A stretch of 64,000 bases of DNA, from the NCBI RefSeq assembly GCF_033441515.1, contig NZ_JAWQJT010000002.1, forward strand, positions 2,108,001-2,172,000. The letters are read 5' to 3'. Under the pieces are notes generated by a model that was given only the letters and a program-made list of their open reading frames with translations, did no database searches and was not told where the DNA came from. The DNA comes from Amycolatopsis solani (GTDB lineage Bacteria; Actinomycetota; Actinomycetes; Mycobacteriales; Pseudonocardiaceae). This document shows, piece by piece, positions 18,818 to 26,249 of the stretch. The position numbers and the translations under genes were made by a program. Position 1 is the stretch's first letter. Each line of letters opens with the position of its first letter.

Positions 18818-20122
18818 GTGCTCGGAGGAGCTCTGGCCCGCGCGAAGCCCGTCGTCCGCTGGAGCCTCGGGCACGCGTTGCCCCGGACCGTACTGCGCCG
18901 CGAAGCGCGCCGCGGGGACCTGCAGGGGCGGATGGTCGTCGCGGCCGCCGACGGGCGCGATCTCACCGGGCTGTTCGAGGAGATCCGCGCCGCCGGGCCG
19001 CTGGCGCGCACCCGCTTCGGCTGGATGACCACCACGCACGCCGCCGTCCGGGAAGTGCTTTCCAGCGAGGACTTCCGCGTCGGCGTCATCGGCGCCGACG
19101 GCTCGCCGCTCGGGCGGCTGGTCGAGTGGTCGGCGGGCGAGCACCTGCACCCGGTGCGGCCGCCGTCGCTGCTCGCCGTCAACCCGCCCGCGCACACCCG
19201 CTACCGCAAGCTCGTCACCGGCGTGTTCACCGTGCGCGCCGTCGAGCAGCTGCGCGGGCGCGTGCAGGAGATCGCCGACGGCCTGCTCGACGGGCTCGAC
19301 CCCGCCCGCCCGCTCGACCTCGTCGAGTCCTACTGCGGGCTGCTGCCGGTGACCGTCATCAGCGAGATCCTCGGCGTGCCGCCGTCCGACCTCGGGAAGG
19401 TGCTGGCGCTGGGCTCGGCGGCCGCGCCCAGCCTCGACCTCGGCCTCGGCTGGCGGACGTTCCGCCACGTCGAGACCGCGCTCGGCGAGTTCGACGCCTG
19501 GCTCGGCGAGCACCTCGACCACCTGCGCCGCCACCCCGGCAAGGACCTGTTCAGCAAGCTCGTCGCGGCCCGCGACGACGGCGTCGGCCTGACCGAGACG
19601 GAGTTGAAGTCCACCGCCGGCCTGGTGCTGGCGGCCGGGTTCGAGACGACGGTCAACCTGCTCGGCAGCGGCATCGCGCTGCTCGCCGCCGACCCCGGGC
19701 AGCTCGCTGTGCTGCGCGAACGCCCCGAGCTGTGGGGCAACGCGGTCGAGGAGGTGCTCCGCTACGACCCGCCGGTGCTGCTGACCGGGCGCCTCGCGAC
19801 GCGCGCGACCGAGGTCGCCGGGGTGCCGCTGCCGCGCGGCGCGCTGGTGACCACCGTGCTGGCCGGCGCGAACCGCGACCCCGGCGTGTTCACCGATCCC
19901 GGTGTCTTCGACGTCACCCGCGACGGGGCGCGCGATCACGTGGCGTTCGGCGCCGGCCGCCACCACTGCCTGGGCGCGTCGCTGGCGCGCATGGAGGGCG
20001 AAATCGGGCTGCGCACGATCTTCGAGCGGTTCCCCGGCCTGCGCGTACTGCCCGGCGGCCGTCGCCGCCGGACGCGAATCCTGCGCGGCTACGAAAACCT
20101 GCCCGCGGTGCTCGCCCCGTGA
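18818..20122 (+). CDS. cytochrome P450
   Basis: A 434-residue soluble monooxygenase of the bacterial class I type. Signatures are the I-helix oxygen motif LAAGFETTVNL, the ExxR in EEVLRYDPP, and the haem loop FGAGRHHCLGASLARMEGE with the ligand Cys. GTG 18818 follows GGGAAGGGGA. Ferredoxin and reductase partners are not in the window. The stop overlaps the TetR start as GTGA, so enzyme and regulator are coupled; the substrate or an analogue may be the inducer. The first 50 residues are longer and more basic than in most family members. Confidence 0.92.
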   Translation: MLGGALARAKPVVRWSLGHALPRTVLRREARRGDLQGRMVVAAADGRDLTGLFEEIRAAGPLARTRFGWMTTTHAAVREVLSSEDFRVGVIGADGSPLGRLVEWSAGEHLHPVRPPSLLAVNPPAHTRYRKLVTGVFTVRAVEQLRGRVQEIADGLLDGLDPARPLDLVESYCGLLPVTVISEILGVPPSDLGKVLALGSAAAPSLDLGLGWRTFRHVETALGEFDAWLGEHLDHLRRHPGKDLFSKLVAARDDGVGLTETELKSTAGLVLAAGFETTVNLLGSGIALLAADPGQLAVLRERPELWGNAVEEVLRYDPPVLLTGRLATRATEVAGVPLPRGALVTTVLAGANRDPGVFTDPGVFDVTRDGARDHVAFGAGRHHCLGASLARMEGEIGLRTIFERFPGLRVLPGGRRRRTRILRGYENLPAVLAP

Positions 20123-20769
20123 CGACCCGGCGGGGCCGTCCGCCGAAGGACCTCGGCGGCCTGTCCCGGGACCGGATCCTGGGCGAAGCACTCGCCCTGG
20201 TCGACGAAGAGGGCCTCGACGCCGTCAGCATGCGCAAGCTCGCGCGGCGGCTCGGCGTCGACCCGATGAGCCTGTACAACCACGTCGACGGCAAGGACGC
20301 GCTGCTCGACGGCGTCGCCGAGGTGCTGCTGGCCACGATCCCGGCGCCCCCGCCGGGCGACCTCCGGGAGACGATGTCCGCGCTGGCGCACGGTTTCCGG
20401 GCCGCGATGCTCGAGCACCCGCGCGCGGCGCCGCTCGTGCTCACCCGCCAGCTCGCGTCGATGACGGCGCTCGCACCGGTCGAGGCCGTGCTCGGACCGC
20501 TGCTCGCGGCCGGTTTTCCGCCCGAGCGCGCGGTGCACGGGCTGCGGGCCGTGCTGGCGTTCCTGATCGGCACGCTGATGCGGGAGGTCGAGGCCGCACC
20601 GACGTTCAGCGGCACCGATCCCGGCGGCGCCCGCCGCCGGCTCGCGGACCTCGAAGGGTCCGGGCTGCCCGCCGTTTCCGCGGCGGCGCCGTACTTGGCG
20701 GTGTGCGACCACGAGGCCGAATTCGCCTTCGGGCTGCGGATCCTGCTCGACGCCCTCGCCGAGCCCTAG
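20119..20769 (+). CDS. TetR-family regulator with TetR_C-type ligand domain
   Basis: A 216-residue repressor. The HTH reads ILGEALALVDEEGLDAVSMRKLARRLGVDPMSLYNHVDGKDALL, and the helical C-terminal half is of the TetR_C_1 type. The GTG start overlaps the P450 stop by four bases. It probably represses its own operon through the CTAC/GTAG dyads upstream of the P450. Its TAG stop shares the palindrome CTAG with the stop of the convergent alarmone synthetase gene. Confidence 0.88.
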   Translation: MTTRRGRPPKDLGGLSRDRILGEALALVDEEGLDAVSMRKLARRLGVDPMSLYNHVDGKDALLDGVAEVLLATIPAPPPGDLRETMSALAHGFRAAMLEHPRAAPLVLTRQLASMTALAPVEAVLGPLLAAGFPPERAVHGLRAVLAFLIGTLMREVEAAPTFSGTDPGGARRRLADLEGSGLPAVSAAAPYLAVCDHEAEFAFGLRILLDALAEP

Positions 20770-21419
20770 CGGATCCGTTCGTGCAGCGCCGCCATCCGCG
20801 CGTCGAGGTCGGCCGCCGTCCTGGCCGCCGCCGACAGCTCGCCCGCGAAGTCCGGCGGGACGCTGTCGCGGTACTTGTACGACAGCTTGTGCTCGACGGC
20901 CGCCCAGAAGTCCATCGCGATGGTGCGCAGCTGGACCTCGACCTTGACCTTTTCGACGCGGTCGGACAGGAACACCGGGATGCGCACGATGAGGTGCAGG
21001 CTGCGGTAGCCGTTCGCCTTGGGCCGGGCGACGTAGTCCTTGGTGCGCAGCAGCTCGACGTCGTCCTGCACGGTGAGCATCCGGGCGACCTCGTACACGT
21101 CGGACACGAACGGGCACACGACCCGGATCCCGGCGATGTCGTCGAGCGCGGCGGCGGCGGACACCCAATCGCTGCCGAGGCCGCGGCGGTGCACCTTTTC
21201 CTTGATCGCTTCGGGCCGCTTGACCCGGCTCGTGATGTGCTCGATCGGGTCGTGCTGGTGGACGAAGTCGAACTCCTCGCTGAGGATGCGCAGCTTCGTC
21301 ATCAGCTCTTCGATGGCGAACTTGTACATCAGGAGGAACCGCGGGAGCTGCCCGGCGACGGCGAGCTCGTCGGCCGCCTCACGCAGGGAAGCGTCCTCGG
21401 CCGCCGGGTCGGTGGTCAC
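20766..21419 (-). CDS. small alarmone synthetase (RelA/SpoT synthetase domain only)
   Basis: A 217-residue protein consisting of a single (p)ppGpp synthetase domain, with no hydrolase, TGS or ACT domain. Landmarks are DDIAGIRVVCPFVSDVYEVA, the substrate loop YVARPKANGYRSLHLIV, and VEVQLRTIAMDFWAAVEHKLSYKY. It should transfer pyrophosphate from ATP to GDP/GTP in the cytosol, acting besides a long RelA. GTG 21419 follows GAGG at seven bases; the frame is open further upstream but enters a repeat-rich gene region. It is a single gene and converges with the TetR gene with a 4-bp overlap. Confidence 0.88.
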   Translation of the reverse strand: MTTDPAAEDASLREAADELAVAGQLPRFLLMYKFAIEELMTKLRILSEEFDFVHQHDPIEHITSRVKRPEAIKEKVHRRGLGSDWVSAAAALDDIAGIRVVCPFVSDVYEVARMLTVQDDVELLRTKDYVARPKANGYRSLHLIVRIPVFLSDRVEKVKVEVQLRTIAMDFWAAVEHKLSYKYRDSVPPDFAGELSAAARTAADLDARMAALHERIR

Positions 21420-21521
21420 TGAAGCCTCGTGCTGTCGTCGGTCGTTGGCGAACGCCAGGGTACTGCGCTCTGGTTTGTCAACGATCGGCGACGGGCCGGA
21501 GTTCCCGCGGGTCACCGGTTC

Positions 21522-21561
21522 GGGGGGTGCGCACCGGCCCGCCACCGGTGGCGCACCCCCC
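21522..21561 (-). terminator. hairpin after the GMADQQ-repeat gene
   Basis: GGGGGGTGCG (21522-21531) and CGCACCCCCC (21552-21561) form a perfect 10-bp stem just past the stop of the minus-strand repeat protein gene. Confidence 0.7.
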
Positions 21562-21567
21562 GGGTCT

Positions 21568-22674
21568 CTACTTGCCGGCGGTCGCGGTCTCCGTTTCCGT
21601 TTCCGCGGTCGCGGTGCCGGTGTCGGTGGCCTTGGCCGCTTGGGCCGCGACGCACTTTTCGGCGGCCGCGGCGGTCTGCTCGGCGGCCTGGGCCTTGGCC
21701 TTCTGGTGACCCTTGCCCTTCTGCTCGGCGGCCATGCCCTGCTGGGCGGCCGGGTCGGCCGTGGCCGCGGCTTGGGCGACGCAGTCGAGGATCGCCGCGC
21801 AGTCCTGGTCGGAGACCGCGTTCTGGACGGCTTCGTCCTGCTGGGCGGCCATGCCGTTCTCGTCGGCCATGCCCTGCTGGTTCTGCTGGTCGGCCATGCC
21901 CTGCTGGTGCGCCATGCCTTGCTGGTCGGCCATACCCTGCTGGTCGGCCATGCCGTTCTGCTTGGCGGCGCCCTTCTGGTCGGCCATGCCCTGCTGGTGC
22001 GCCATGCCCTGCTGGTCGGCCATGCCGTTCTGCTTGGCCGCGCCCTTCTGGTCAGCCATGCCGTTCTGGTCGGCACCGGCGGCTTGGGCCACGCACTGCT
22101 CGACCACTTCGCAGGCCTGAGCCGCCGCGGCGTTCTGATCGGCAGCGTTTTCGTCAGCAGCGTTCTCGGAGGCGGCGTTCTGCTCGTCGGCAGCGCCGTT
22201 CTCGGCCGCCATGCCCTTCTCGGCGGCCTTGCCCTTCTGCTTCGCCTTGCCGTGCCGGCCGGCCATGCCCTGCTGATCCGCCATGCCGTCCTGCTCGGCG
22301 GCCATGCCCTTCTGCTCGGCCGCCTCAGCCTGATCCGCGCCGGCCAGCGCCGCGCACTCGGCCGCTGCCGCGTTGGCCGCTACCTTCCCGTCACATCCCG
22401 CGGCCTGGCGGCGCTGCTCGATCTGCTCCACCACCGCCTGGCGGTTGGCGATGCGGGCCGCCGATTGGGCGTCCGGGGCGGCCTGCTGGCCTGCGATGAA
22501 CGTGAGGTTGTTCTGCAGCGCCGTGTCCAGACCACTGCAGTTCTCGGTCGCCGCGTTGCTCTCCGGGCTGCTCAGGGCGATCGCCGTCGCGGTCGCCCCC
22601 GCGACCGCCAGTAGCGCTACCAGCCCGATCGTCGCCGGTTTGCGGTGTCGTCCGGTCCTGCGGGTGTGGGGCAT
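21568..22674 (-). CDS. secreted Cys-containing protein with GMADQQ-type tandem repeats
   Basis: A 368-residue protein of unknown function. A signal peptide (ATIGLVALLAVAGATATAIA) precedes a helical domain starting at ENCSGLDTALQNN and ending at QRRQAAGC. The middle is low-complexity: hexapeptide repeats GMADQQ, GMAHQQ, GAAKQN and GMAAEQ occur about twenty times in two blocks, separated by paired-Cys helices (QACEVVEQCVAQAAG and DQDCAAILDCVAQAA). Cysteines recur in spaced pairs, which suggests disulfide-bonded helical hairpins. ATG 22674 has AGGAGG upstream. The Met- and Gln-rich repeats could bind metal or form an extended surface fibre; this is inference. Repeat number is likely to vary between strains. 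Confidence 0.8.
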   Translation of the reverse strand: MPHTRRTGRHRKPATIGLVALLAVAGATATAIALSSPESNAATENCSGLDTALQNNLTFIAGQQAAPDAQSAARIANRQAVVEQIEQRRQAAGCDGKVAANAAAAECAALAGADQAEAAEQKGMAAEQDGMADQQGMAGRHGKAKQKGKAAEKGMAAENGAADEQNAASENAADENAADQNAAAAQACEVVEQCVAQAAGADQNGMADQKGAAKQNGMADQQGMAHQQGMADQKGAAKQNGMADQQGMADQQGMAHQQGMADQQNQQGMADENGMAAQQDEAVQNAVSDQDCAAILDCVAQAAATADPAAQQGMAAEQKGKGHQKAKAQAAEQTAAAAEKCVAAQAAKATDTGTATAETETETATAGK

Positions 22675-22771
22675 CAGCCCCTCCTCTCGGGTCGCCACCT
22701 CACCCGGTCACACGGCGGAACCGGCCGAATGGTTCACGGCGATCGGAAACGACCCGAGAGTCCTTTGTGGA

Positions 22772-23647
22772 CTAGCCGAGCGAAGCGAGCTGCGGCACCG
22801 CCGGGGCCATGCCCTCGATCCACGCGGCCGGCGAGCCCGTCGTCGGGGTGACGATCGCCGTCTGGATGCCCAGTTTCGCGTAGTCCGCCATGGACCGGAC
22901 GAAGTCGTCGCGGGTGTCCGGGGTGGGGCGCGGGTTGTTGGCCAGGATGGTCTTGCGGATGGTGTCGTAGTCGCGGCCGGCGTCGTCGCAGTGGCGGCGC
23001 AGCACGTCCAGCTTGTGCGCCACGTCCTCCGGCGAAGTGCCGAACAGGTTGCACGCGTCGCCGTACCGGGCGACCAGGCGCAGCGTCTTGCGCTCGCCCG
23101 CGCCGCCGATCAGAATGTTCGGGCGGTGGAGCGGCTGCGGTGAGCAGAGCGTCTCCGCCAGCTGGTAGTGCTTGCCCTCGAACGGGCCGTTGGCCGCCGG
23201 GTCCCACATCCGGCCGCAGATGCGCAGCGTCTCCTCCAGCCGCTCGAAGCGCTCGGCGATCGGCGGGAACGGCACGCCCATCGCCCGGTGCTCGCGCTCG
23301 AACCAGGCCGCGCCGACGCCGAGTGCCGCGCGGCCGCCGGACAGGATGTCGAGGGTCGTGACGATCTTCGCGAGCAGACCGGGGTGGCGGTAGGTCACGC
23401 CCGTGACCAGCAGGCCGAGCTCGATGCGGGACGTGTGCGCGGCCAGGTAGCCGAGCGTCGTGTAGCCCTCCAGCATGTGCGCCTCGGCGGGGAGGCCGGT
23501 CGGTTCGATCTGGAAGTAGTGGTCCATGAAGGACAACCAGGTCGCACCGGCCTCCTCCGCCGCGGCACCGACCCGGGCGAGCTCGCCGGCGATGGCGGCG
23601 GGGCCACCGTCGATGTCGAAGATGGGCAGGTGGAAACCGAGTTCCAT
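22772..23647 (-). CDS. LLM-class (F420- or FMN-dependent) oxidoreductase
   Basis: A 291-residue luciferase-like TIM barrel. It starts MELGFHLPIFDIDGG, with ATWLSFMDHYFQIEPTG, LGLLVTGVTYRHPGLLAKIVTTLD, GRAALGVGAAWFEREHRAMG and NILIGGAGERKTLRLVARYGDACN, all typical of F420-dependent members. It should reduce or oxidise a small molecule in the cytosol. ATG 23647 has GGAG eight bases upstream. Its promoter has the overlong spacer of MerR-controlled genes. The substrate is unknown. Confidence 0.88.
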   Translation of the reverse strand: MELGFHLPIFDIDGGPAAIAGELARVGAAAEEAGATWLSFMDHYFQIEPTGLPAEAHMLEGYTTLGYLAAHTSRIELGLLVTGVTYRHPGLLAKIVTTLDILSGGRAALGVGAAWFEREHRAMGVPFPPIAERFERLEETLRICGRMWDPAANGPFEGKHYQLAETLCSPQPLHRPNILIGGAGERKTLRLVARYGDACNLFGTSPEDVAHKLDVLRRHCDDAGRDYDTIRKTILANNPRPTPDTRDDFVRSMADYAKLGIQTAIVTPTTGSPAAWIEGMAPAVPQLASLG

Positions 23648-23682
23648 GGGGTGTTCTCCTGACGTGCGGTCGAAGTGACCCC

Positions 23683-23713
23683 ACGTTAGGTCCTGGAGCG
23701 CGCTCCAGGTCAA
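23683..23713 (-). promoter_or_regulatory. MerR-type promoter with 19-bp spacer and 18-bp palindrome
   Basis: On the minus strand TTGACC (23713-23708) and TAACGT (23688-23683) are separated by 19 bp. The palindrome CCTGGAGCGCGCTCCAGG (23692-23709) overlaps the -35 end and fills most of the spacer. An over-long spacer filled by a dyad is the hallmark of promoters untwisted by MerR-family activators. It drives the LLM oxidoreductase gene. No MerR gene lies in the window. Confidence 0.75.
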
Positions 23714-23714
23714 G

Positions 23715-24848
23715 CTAGCTCAGCCGCGCCACCAGGTCCGTCGCGATCCGGTGCTCCACCGCGGCCGGGACCGGCTGCACGCCCGGCGCCAGCCCGCCCG
23801 CCACCGCAGCCAGGCTGCGGACCTGCAGGGTGAGGCCCAGGTCCATGGCCTGGATCGAGTTTCCGTTGGCCGCGGTCAGGTTGAGCATCCGGCCGTGGTC
23901 GAGGACGACGATCTCGCGGCCATCCGCCAGCACGTGCCCGGTGCGGCGGCCCGGTTCGCCGTACTCGACCGTGCGGACCGTCGCCGCCCGCAGCGCCGCC
24001 GCGTCGATCTCCCACGCGAAGTGCCCGACGCCGGCGATCAGCGCGCCGTCCGGCAACGCCGCCAGCTCCGGCGCGCCGACGACGCCGGGTGCGCCCGTCG
24101 CCGTGAAAACCGCTTGCGCGCCGGCCAGAACCTCCGTCGTGGCACCGACGCGGTGACCGTCCAAAATGGCCTGAAGCGCCCGCATCGGATCCGTGTCGCA
24201 CACCGCGACGCGGGCGCCGAGGCGGGACAGGGTGTCCGCGACGCCCTTGCCGCACGGCCCGTAGCCGAGCACCGCCGCGCGCATCCCCGGCAGCATCAGG
24301 TTGGTGGCGTTGAGGAAACCCTGCACGACGCTCTGGCCGACGCCGAATTCGTTCTCCACCAGCAGTTTCAGCCGCGAGTCGTTGATCACGACGACCGGGT
24401 GGGCGACGTGCTCCGCCCGCAGCCGGATGCCGCCGGTCGTCGTCTCCTCGGTGCCGCCGAGCCAGCCCGACGGCGCGCCCGAGCGCAGCAGCGAAAGCGT
24501 CAGGTCGGCGCCGTTGTCGAGGGTCAGGTCCGGCTCGCACTCGAGCACGGCGGCGACGTTGCGGGCGTGGGCGGCCTCGTCGTCGGCCCGGCGGGTGTGC
24601 ACCCGCACCCCGAGCCCGGTCAGCGCCGCGGCGACGTCGTCGTGGGTGGTGCCGGGCGAGCCGGTCAGGGTGACCTCGACCCCGGCGCGGGCCAGGAGCG
24701 TGACCAGCGCCGCCGTCTTGGGCTCGACGTGCAGGCACATCGCCAGGCGCCGCCCGGCGAGCAGCGGCGCGGCTTCCTCGACGGCGGTGGCGGTCAGCGG
24801 CATGTGCTTGAGCGCCCACTCGGTGCCGGCATGAGCGGTTGAAGGCAT
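23715..24848 (-). CDS. S-adenosylhomocysteine hydrolase-like protein lacking the C-terminal tail
   Basis: A 377-residue NAD-binding protein related to adenosylhomocysteinase. Matching segments are LTLDNGADLTLSLL, GGTEETTTGGIRLR, INDSRLKLLVENEFGVGQSV, the Rossmann loop VLGYGPCGKGVAD and GNSIQAMDLGLTLQV. Genuine SAH hydrolases have 430-490 residues and end in a conserved KPDRYRY-type tail that reaches into the NAD site of the neighbouring subunit; that tail is absent here, and the usual LYGCRES is FGVGQSV. It may act on a different thioether or nucleoside. ATG 24848 follows AAGGA. The upstream leader with a mini-ORF and terminator suggests attenuation. Confidence 0.8.
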   Translation of the reverse strand: MPSTAHAGTEWALKHMPLTATAVEEAAPLLAGRRLAMCLHVEPKTAALVTLLARAGVEVTLTGSPGTTHDDVAAALTGLGVRVHTRRADDEAAHARNVAAVLECEPDLTLDNGADLTLSLLRSGAPSGWLGGTEETTTGGIRLRAEHVAHPVVVINDSRLKLLVENEFGVGQSVVQGFLNATNLMLPGMRAAVLGYGPCGKGVADTLSRLGARVAVCDTDPMRALQAILDGHRVGATTEVLAGAQAVFTATGAPGVVGAPELAALPDGALIAGVGHFAWEIDAAALRAATVRTVEYGEPGRRTGHVLADGREIVVLDHGRMLNLTAANGNSIQAMDLGLTLQVRSLAAVAGGLAPGVQPVPAAVEHRIATDLVARLS

Positions 24849-24864
24849 GACTGTCCTTACGATT

Positions 24865-24897
24865 GAAAGAAAAAGGGGTTCCGGGGGCGGGGGAACC
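24865..24897 (-). terminator. intrinsic terminator or attenuator with U-tract before the SAH hydrolase-like gene
   Basis: On the minus strand GGTTCC pairs with GGAACC around a C/G-rich loop, followed at once by CCTTTTTCTTTC. A U-tract is rare in this GC-rich window, so this looks like a true rho-independent terminator. It lies two bases after the stop of an 18-codon ORF and 16 bp before the next start codon. Confidence 0.75.
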
Positions 24898-24898
24898 G

Positions 24899-24955
24899 TC
24901 AACCGTAGAAGTCGCAGCGGTAGGAGTGATCGCCGAAGATCGCCCGTCCGCTCAT
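24899..24955 (-). CDS. leaderless 18-codon ORF (leader peptide or mini-peptide)
   Basis: ATG 24955 to TGA 24899 encodes MSGRAIFGDHSYRCDFYG. A -10-like TAACTT (24968-24963) ends seven bases before the ATG, the spacing of leaderless actinobacterial promoters, and no ribosome site is present. A rho-independent terminator begins two bases after the stop and the SAH hydrolase-like gene follows. This order (promoter, mini-ORF, terminator, gene) matches a transcription attenuator; the single Cys codon near the end could sense Cys-tRNA. It could instead encode a modified peptide precursor. No homologue is known to me. Confidence 0.5.
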   Translation of the reverse strand: MSGRAIFGDHSYRCDFYG

Positions 24956-24962
24956 GCCGTCC

Positions 24963-24968
24963 AAGTTA
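24963..24968 (-). promoter_or_regulatory. -10 element TAACTT of the mini-ORF
   Basis: TAACTT on the minus strand overlaps the TAA stop of the upstream membrane hydrolase-like gene and places the transcription start on the ATG of the 18-codon ORF. The -35 region (GTTCTT about 16 bp upstream) is weak. Confidence 0.45.
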
Positions 24969-26210
24969 CCGCACCACCGCTGCGAAGAACGCCGCCACGT
25001 CCGGCGACGTCGTGACCGGGACGCCCGCCTGGCGGAGGTGACCGGCGAACTCCGCCGACTTCCGGCCGCCGCCGGTCACCAGGAACGGGGGCGCGCCCGC
25101 CGCCGGGTACGTCAGCGGGCTCGCCGAGCGCAGCGTCGCCGGGGCACGGCCCAGCGCCAGGAGCACCGACGCCCGCGTCACGGCGTCCGTGCCGCGGAGG
25201 TCGGTGAAGTCCGCCGGGGCCGACACCACCGCCGCCGCGCGGACGGGGGTGCCCGGCGTCAGGGCGAGGAGCGACGCCAGCGTCCCGCCCGCGCCGGTGC
25301 CCTGCACCGCGATCCGCGCCGGGTCGATCGCCAGCGTGGCCGCGTTCGCCTCGAGGAACCGGACCGCGCAGCGGGCGTCGTCGAGCGGGGCCGGCCAGCG
25401 GGCGGCGGGCGCCAGGCGGTAGTCGATCGACGCGACCGCGAAGCCGCGGGCGGTCAGGTCGTCCGGCCGTGTCCCGGCGAGCAGCGCGCCCGGCCCGGAG
25501 GGTTTGCGGTTGCCCAGCAGCAGGCCGCCGCCGTGCAGGACCAGCACGACCGGCGCCGGGCCGGTGCCGGGCGGACGGCGGATGTCCATCGCGAGCGGAA
25601 CGCCGGCCGGGCGGCAGTACTCGACCGTGCCGCCGTCGAGCAGGGCCGAAGCGCCGGTCCCGCGGATGCCGTCGCCGGCCGCCACCACGCCCGCCGCGCC
25701 GGTCGCGATGACCAGCAGGAGGACCGGGAACAGCACGATCCACGCCGACACGCGCCGCAGCGCCGACGGCCGCGGGCGCGCCCGGCGGCGGGCCACCACC
25801 AGGAACCCGAACAACGCGAAGACCTGCAAGCCGGCGGCCACGTAGTCGGTGAAGCCGACGACCGTGTCCGCCGGCTGCCAGGGATCGAGCCGGGCCAGCA
25901 GCCCCAGCGGACGGGTGAGCACCCAGAGGGCCAGCGCCACGAACGCCGAGAGCGCGCCGAAGTGCGCCGTCTTGCGCGTCGGCCACCCCAGCACCACCAC
26001 CACGGCGACGATCTCGACCGCGGCGACCGCGCCGAACAACATCGCGTAGAGCTGCCAGATCCGCCAGAGCGCGGGCACCGCGGCGGCCGGGATCAGCGCG
26101 CCGCCGAGCGCCGCGAATGCGGCCGTGACCAGCACCGGACCACGGCGCAGGGGCGGTGGAGCCGTCGACGGCGGGCGGTACGCGCTCCGCTGCCCGTCGA
26201 CGACCTTCAT
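24966..26210 (-). CDS. membrane alpha/beta-hydrolase-fold protein without catalytic Ser
   Basis: A 414-residue protein. Residues about 25-185 contain four or five TM helices; the C-terminal 225 residues are an alpha/beta-hydrolase domain of the hormone-sensitive-lipase type with the oxyanion motif LVLHGGGLLLG and IDYRLAPAARWPAPLDD. The nucleophile elbow, normally G-D-S-A-G, reads IAVQGTGAGGTLA, so the serine is replaced by Gly. The expected catalytic His near the end is also missing (AGVPVTTSPDVAAFF). It is therefore probably a non-catalytic scaffold or sensor. The start at ATG 26210 has a poor ribosome site. It stands upstream of the mini-ORF and SAH hydrolase-like gene. Confidence 0.75.
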   Translation of the reverse strand: MKVVDGQRSAYRPPSTAPPPLRRGPVLVTAAFAALGGALIPAAAVPALWRIWQLYAMLFGAVAAVEIVAVVVVLGWPTRKTAHFGALSAFVALALWVLTRPLGLLARLDPWQPADTVVGFTDYVAAGLQVFALFGFLVVARRRARPRPSALRRVSAWIVLFPVLLLVIATGAAGVVAAGDGIRGTGASALLDGGTVEYCRPAGVPLAMDIRRPPGTGPAPVVLVLHGGGLLLGNRKPSGPGALLAGTRPDDLTARGFAVASIDYRLAPAARWPAPLDDARCAVRFLEANAATLAIDPARIAVQGTGAGGTLASLLALTPGTPVRAAAVVSAPADFTDLRGTDAVTRASVLLALGRAPATLRSASPLTYPAAGAPPFLVTGGGRKSAEFAGHLRQAGVPVTTSPDVAAFFAAVVR

Positions 26211-26249
26211 CCCGCCAGTGTCACCCCGGACGCCCGCCGCCCGCCACGG

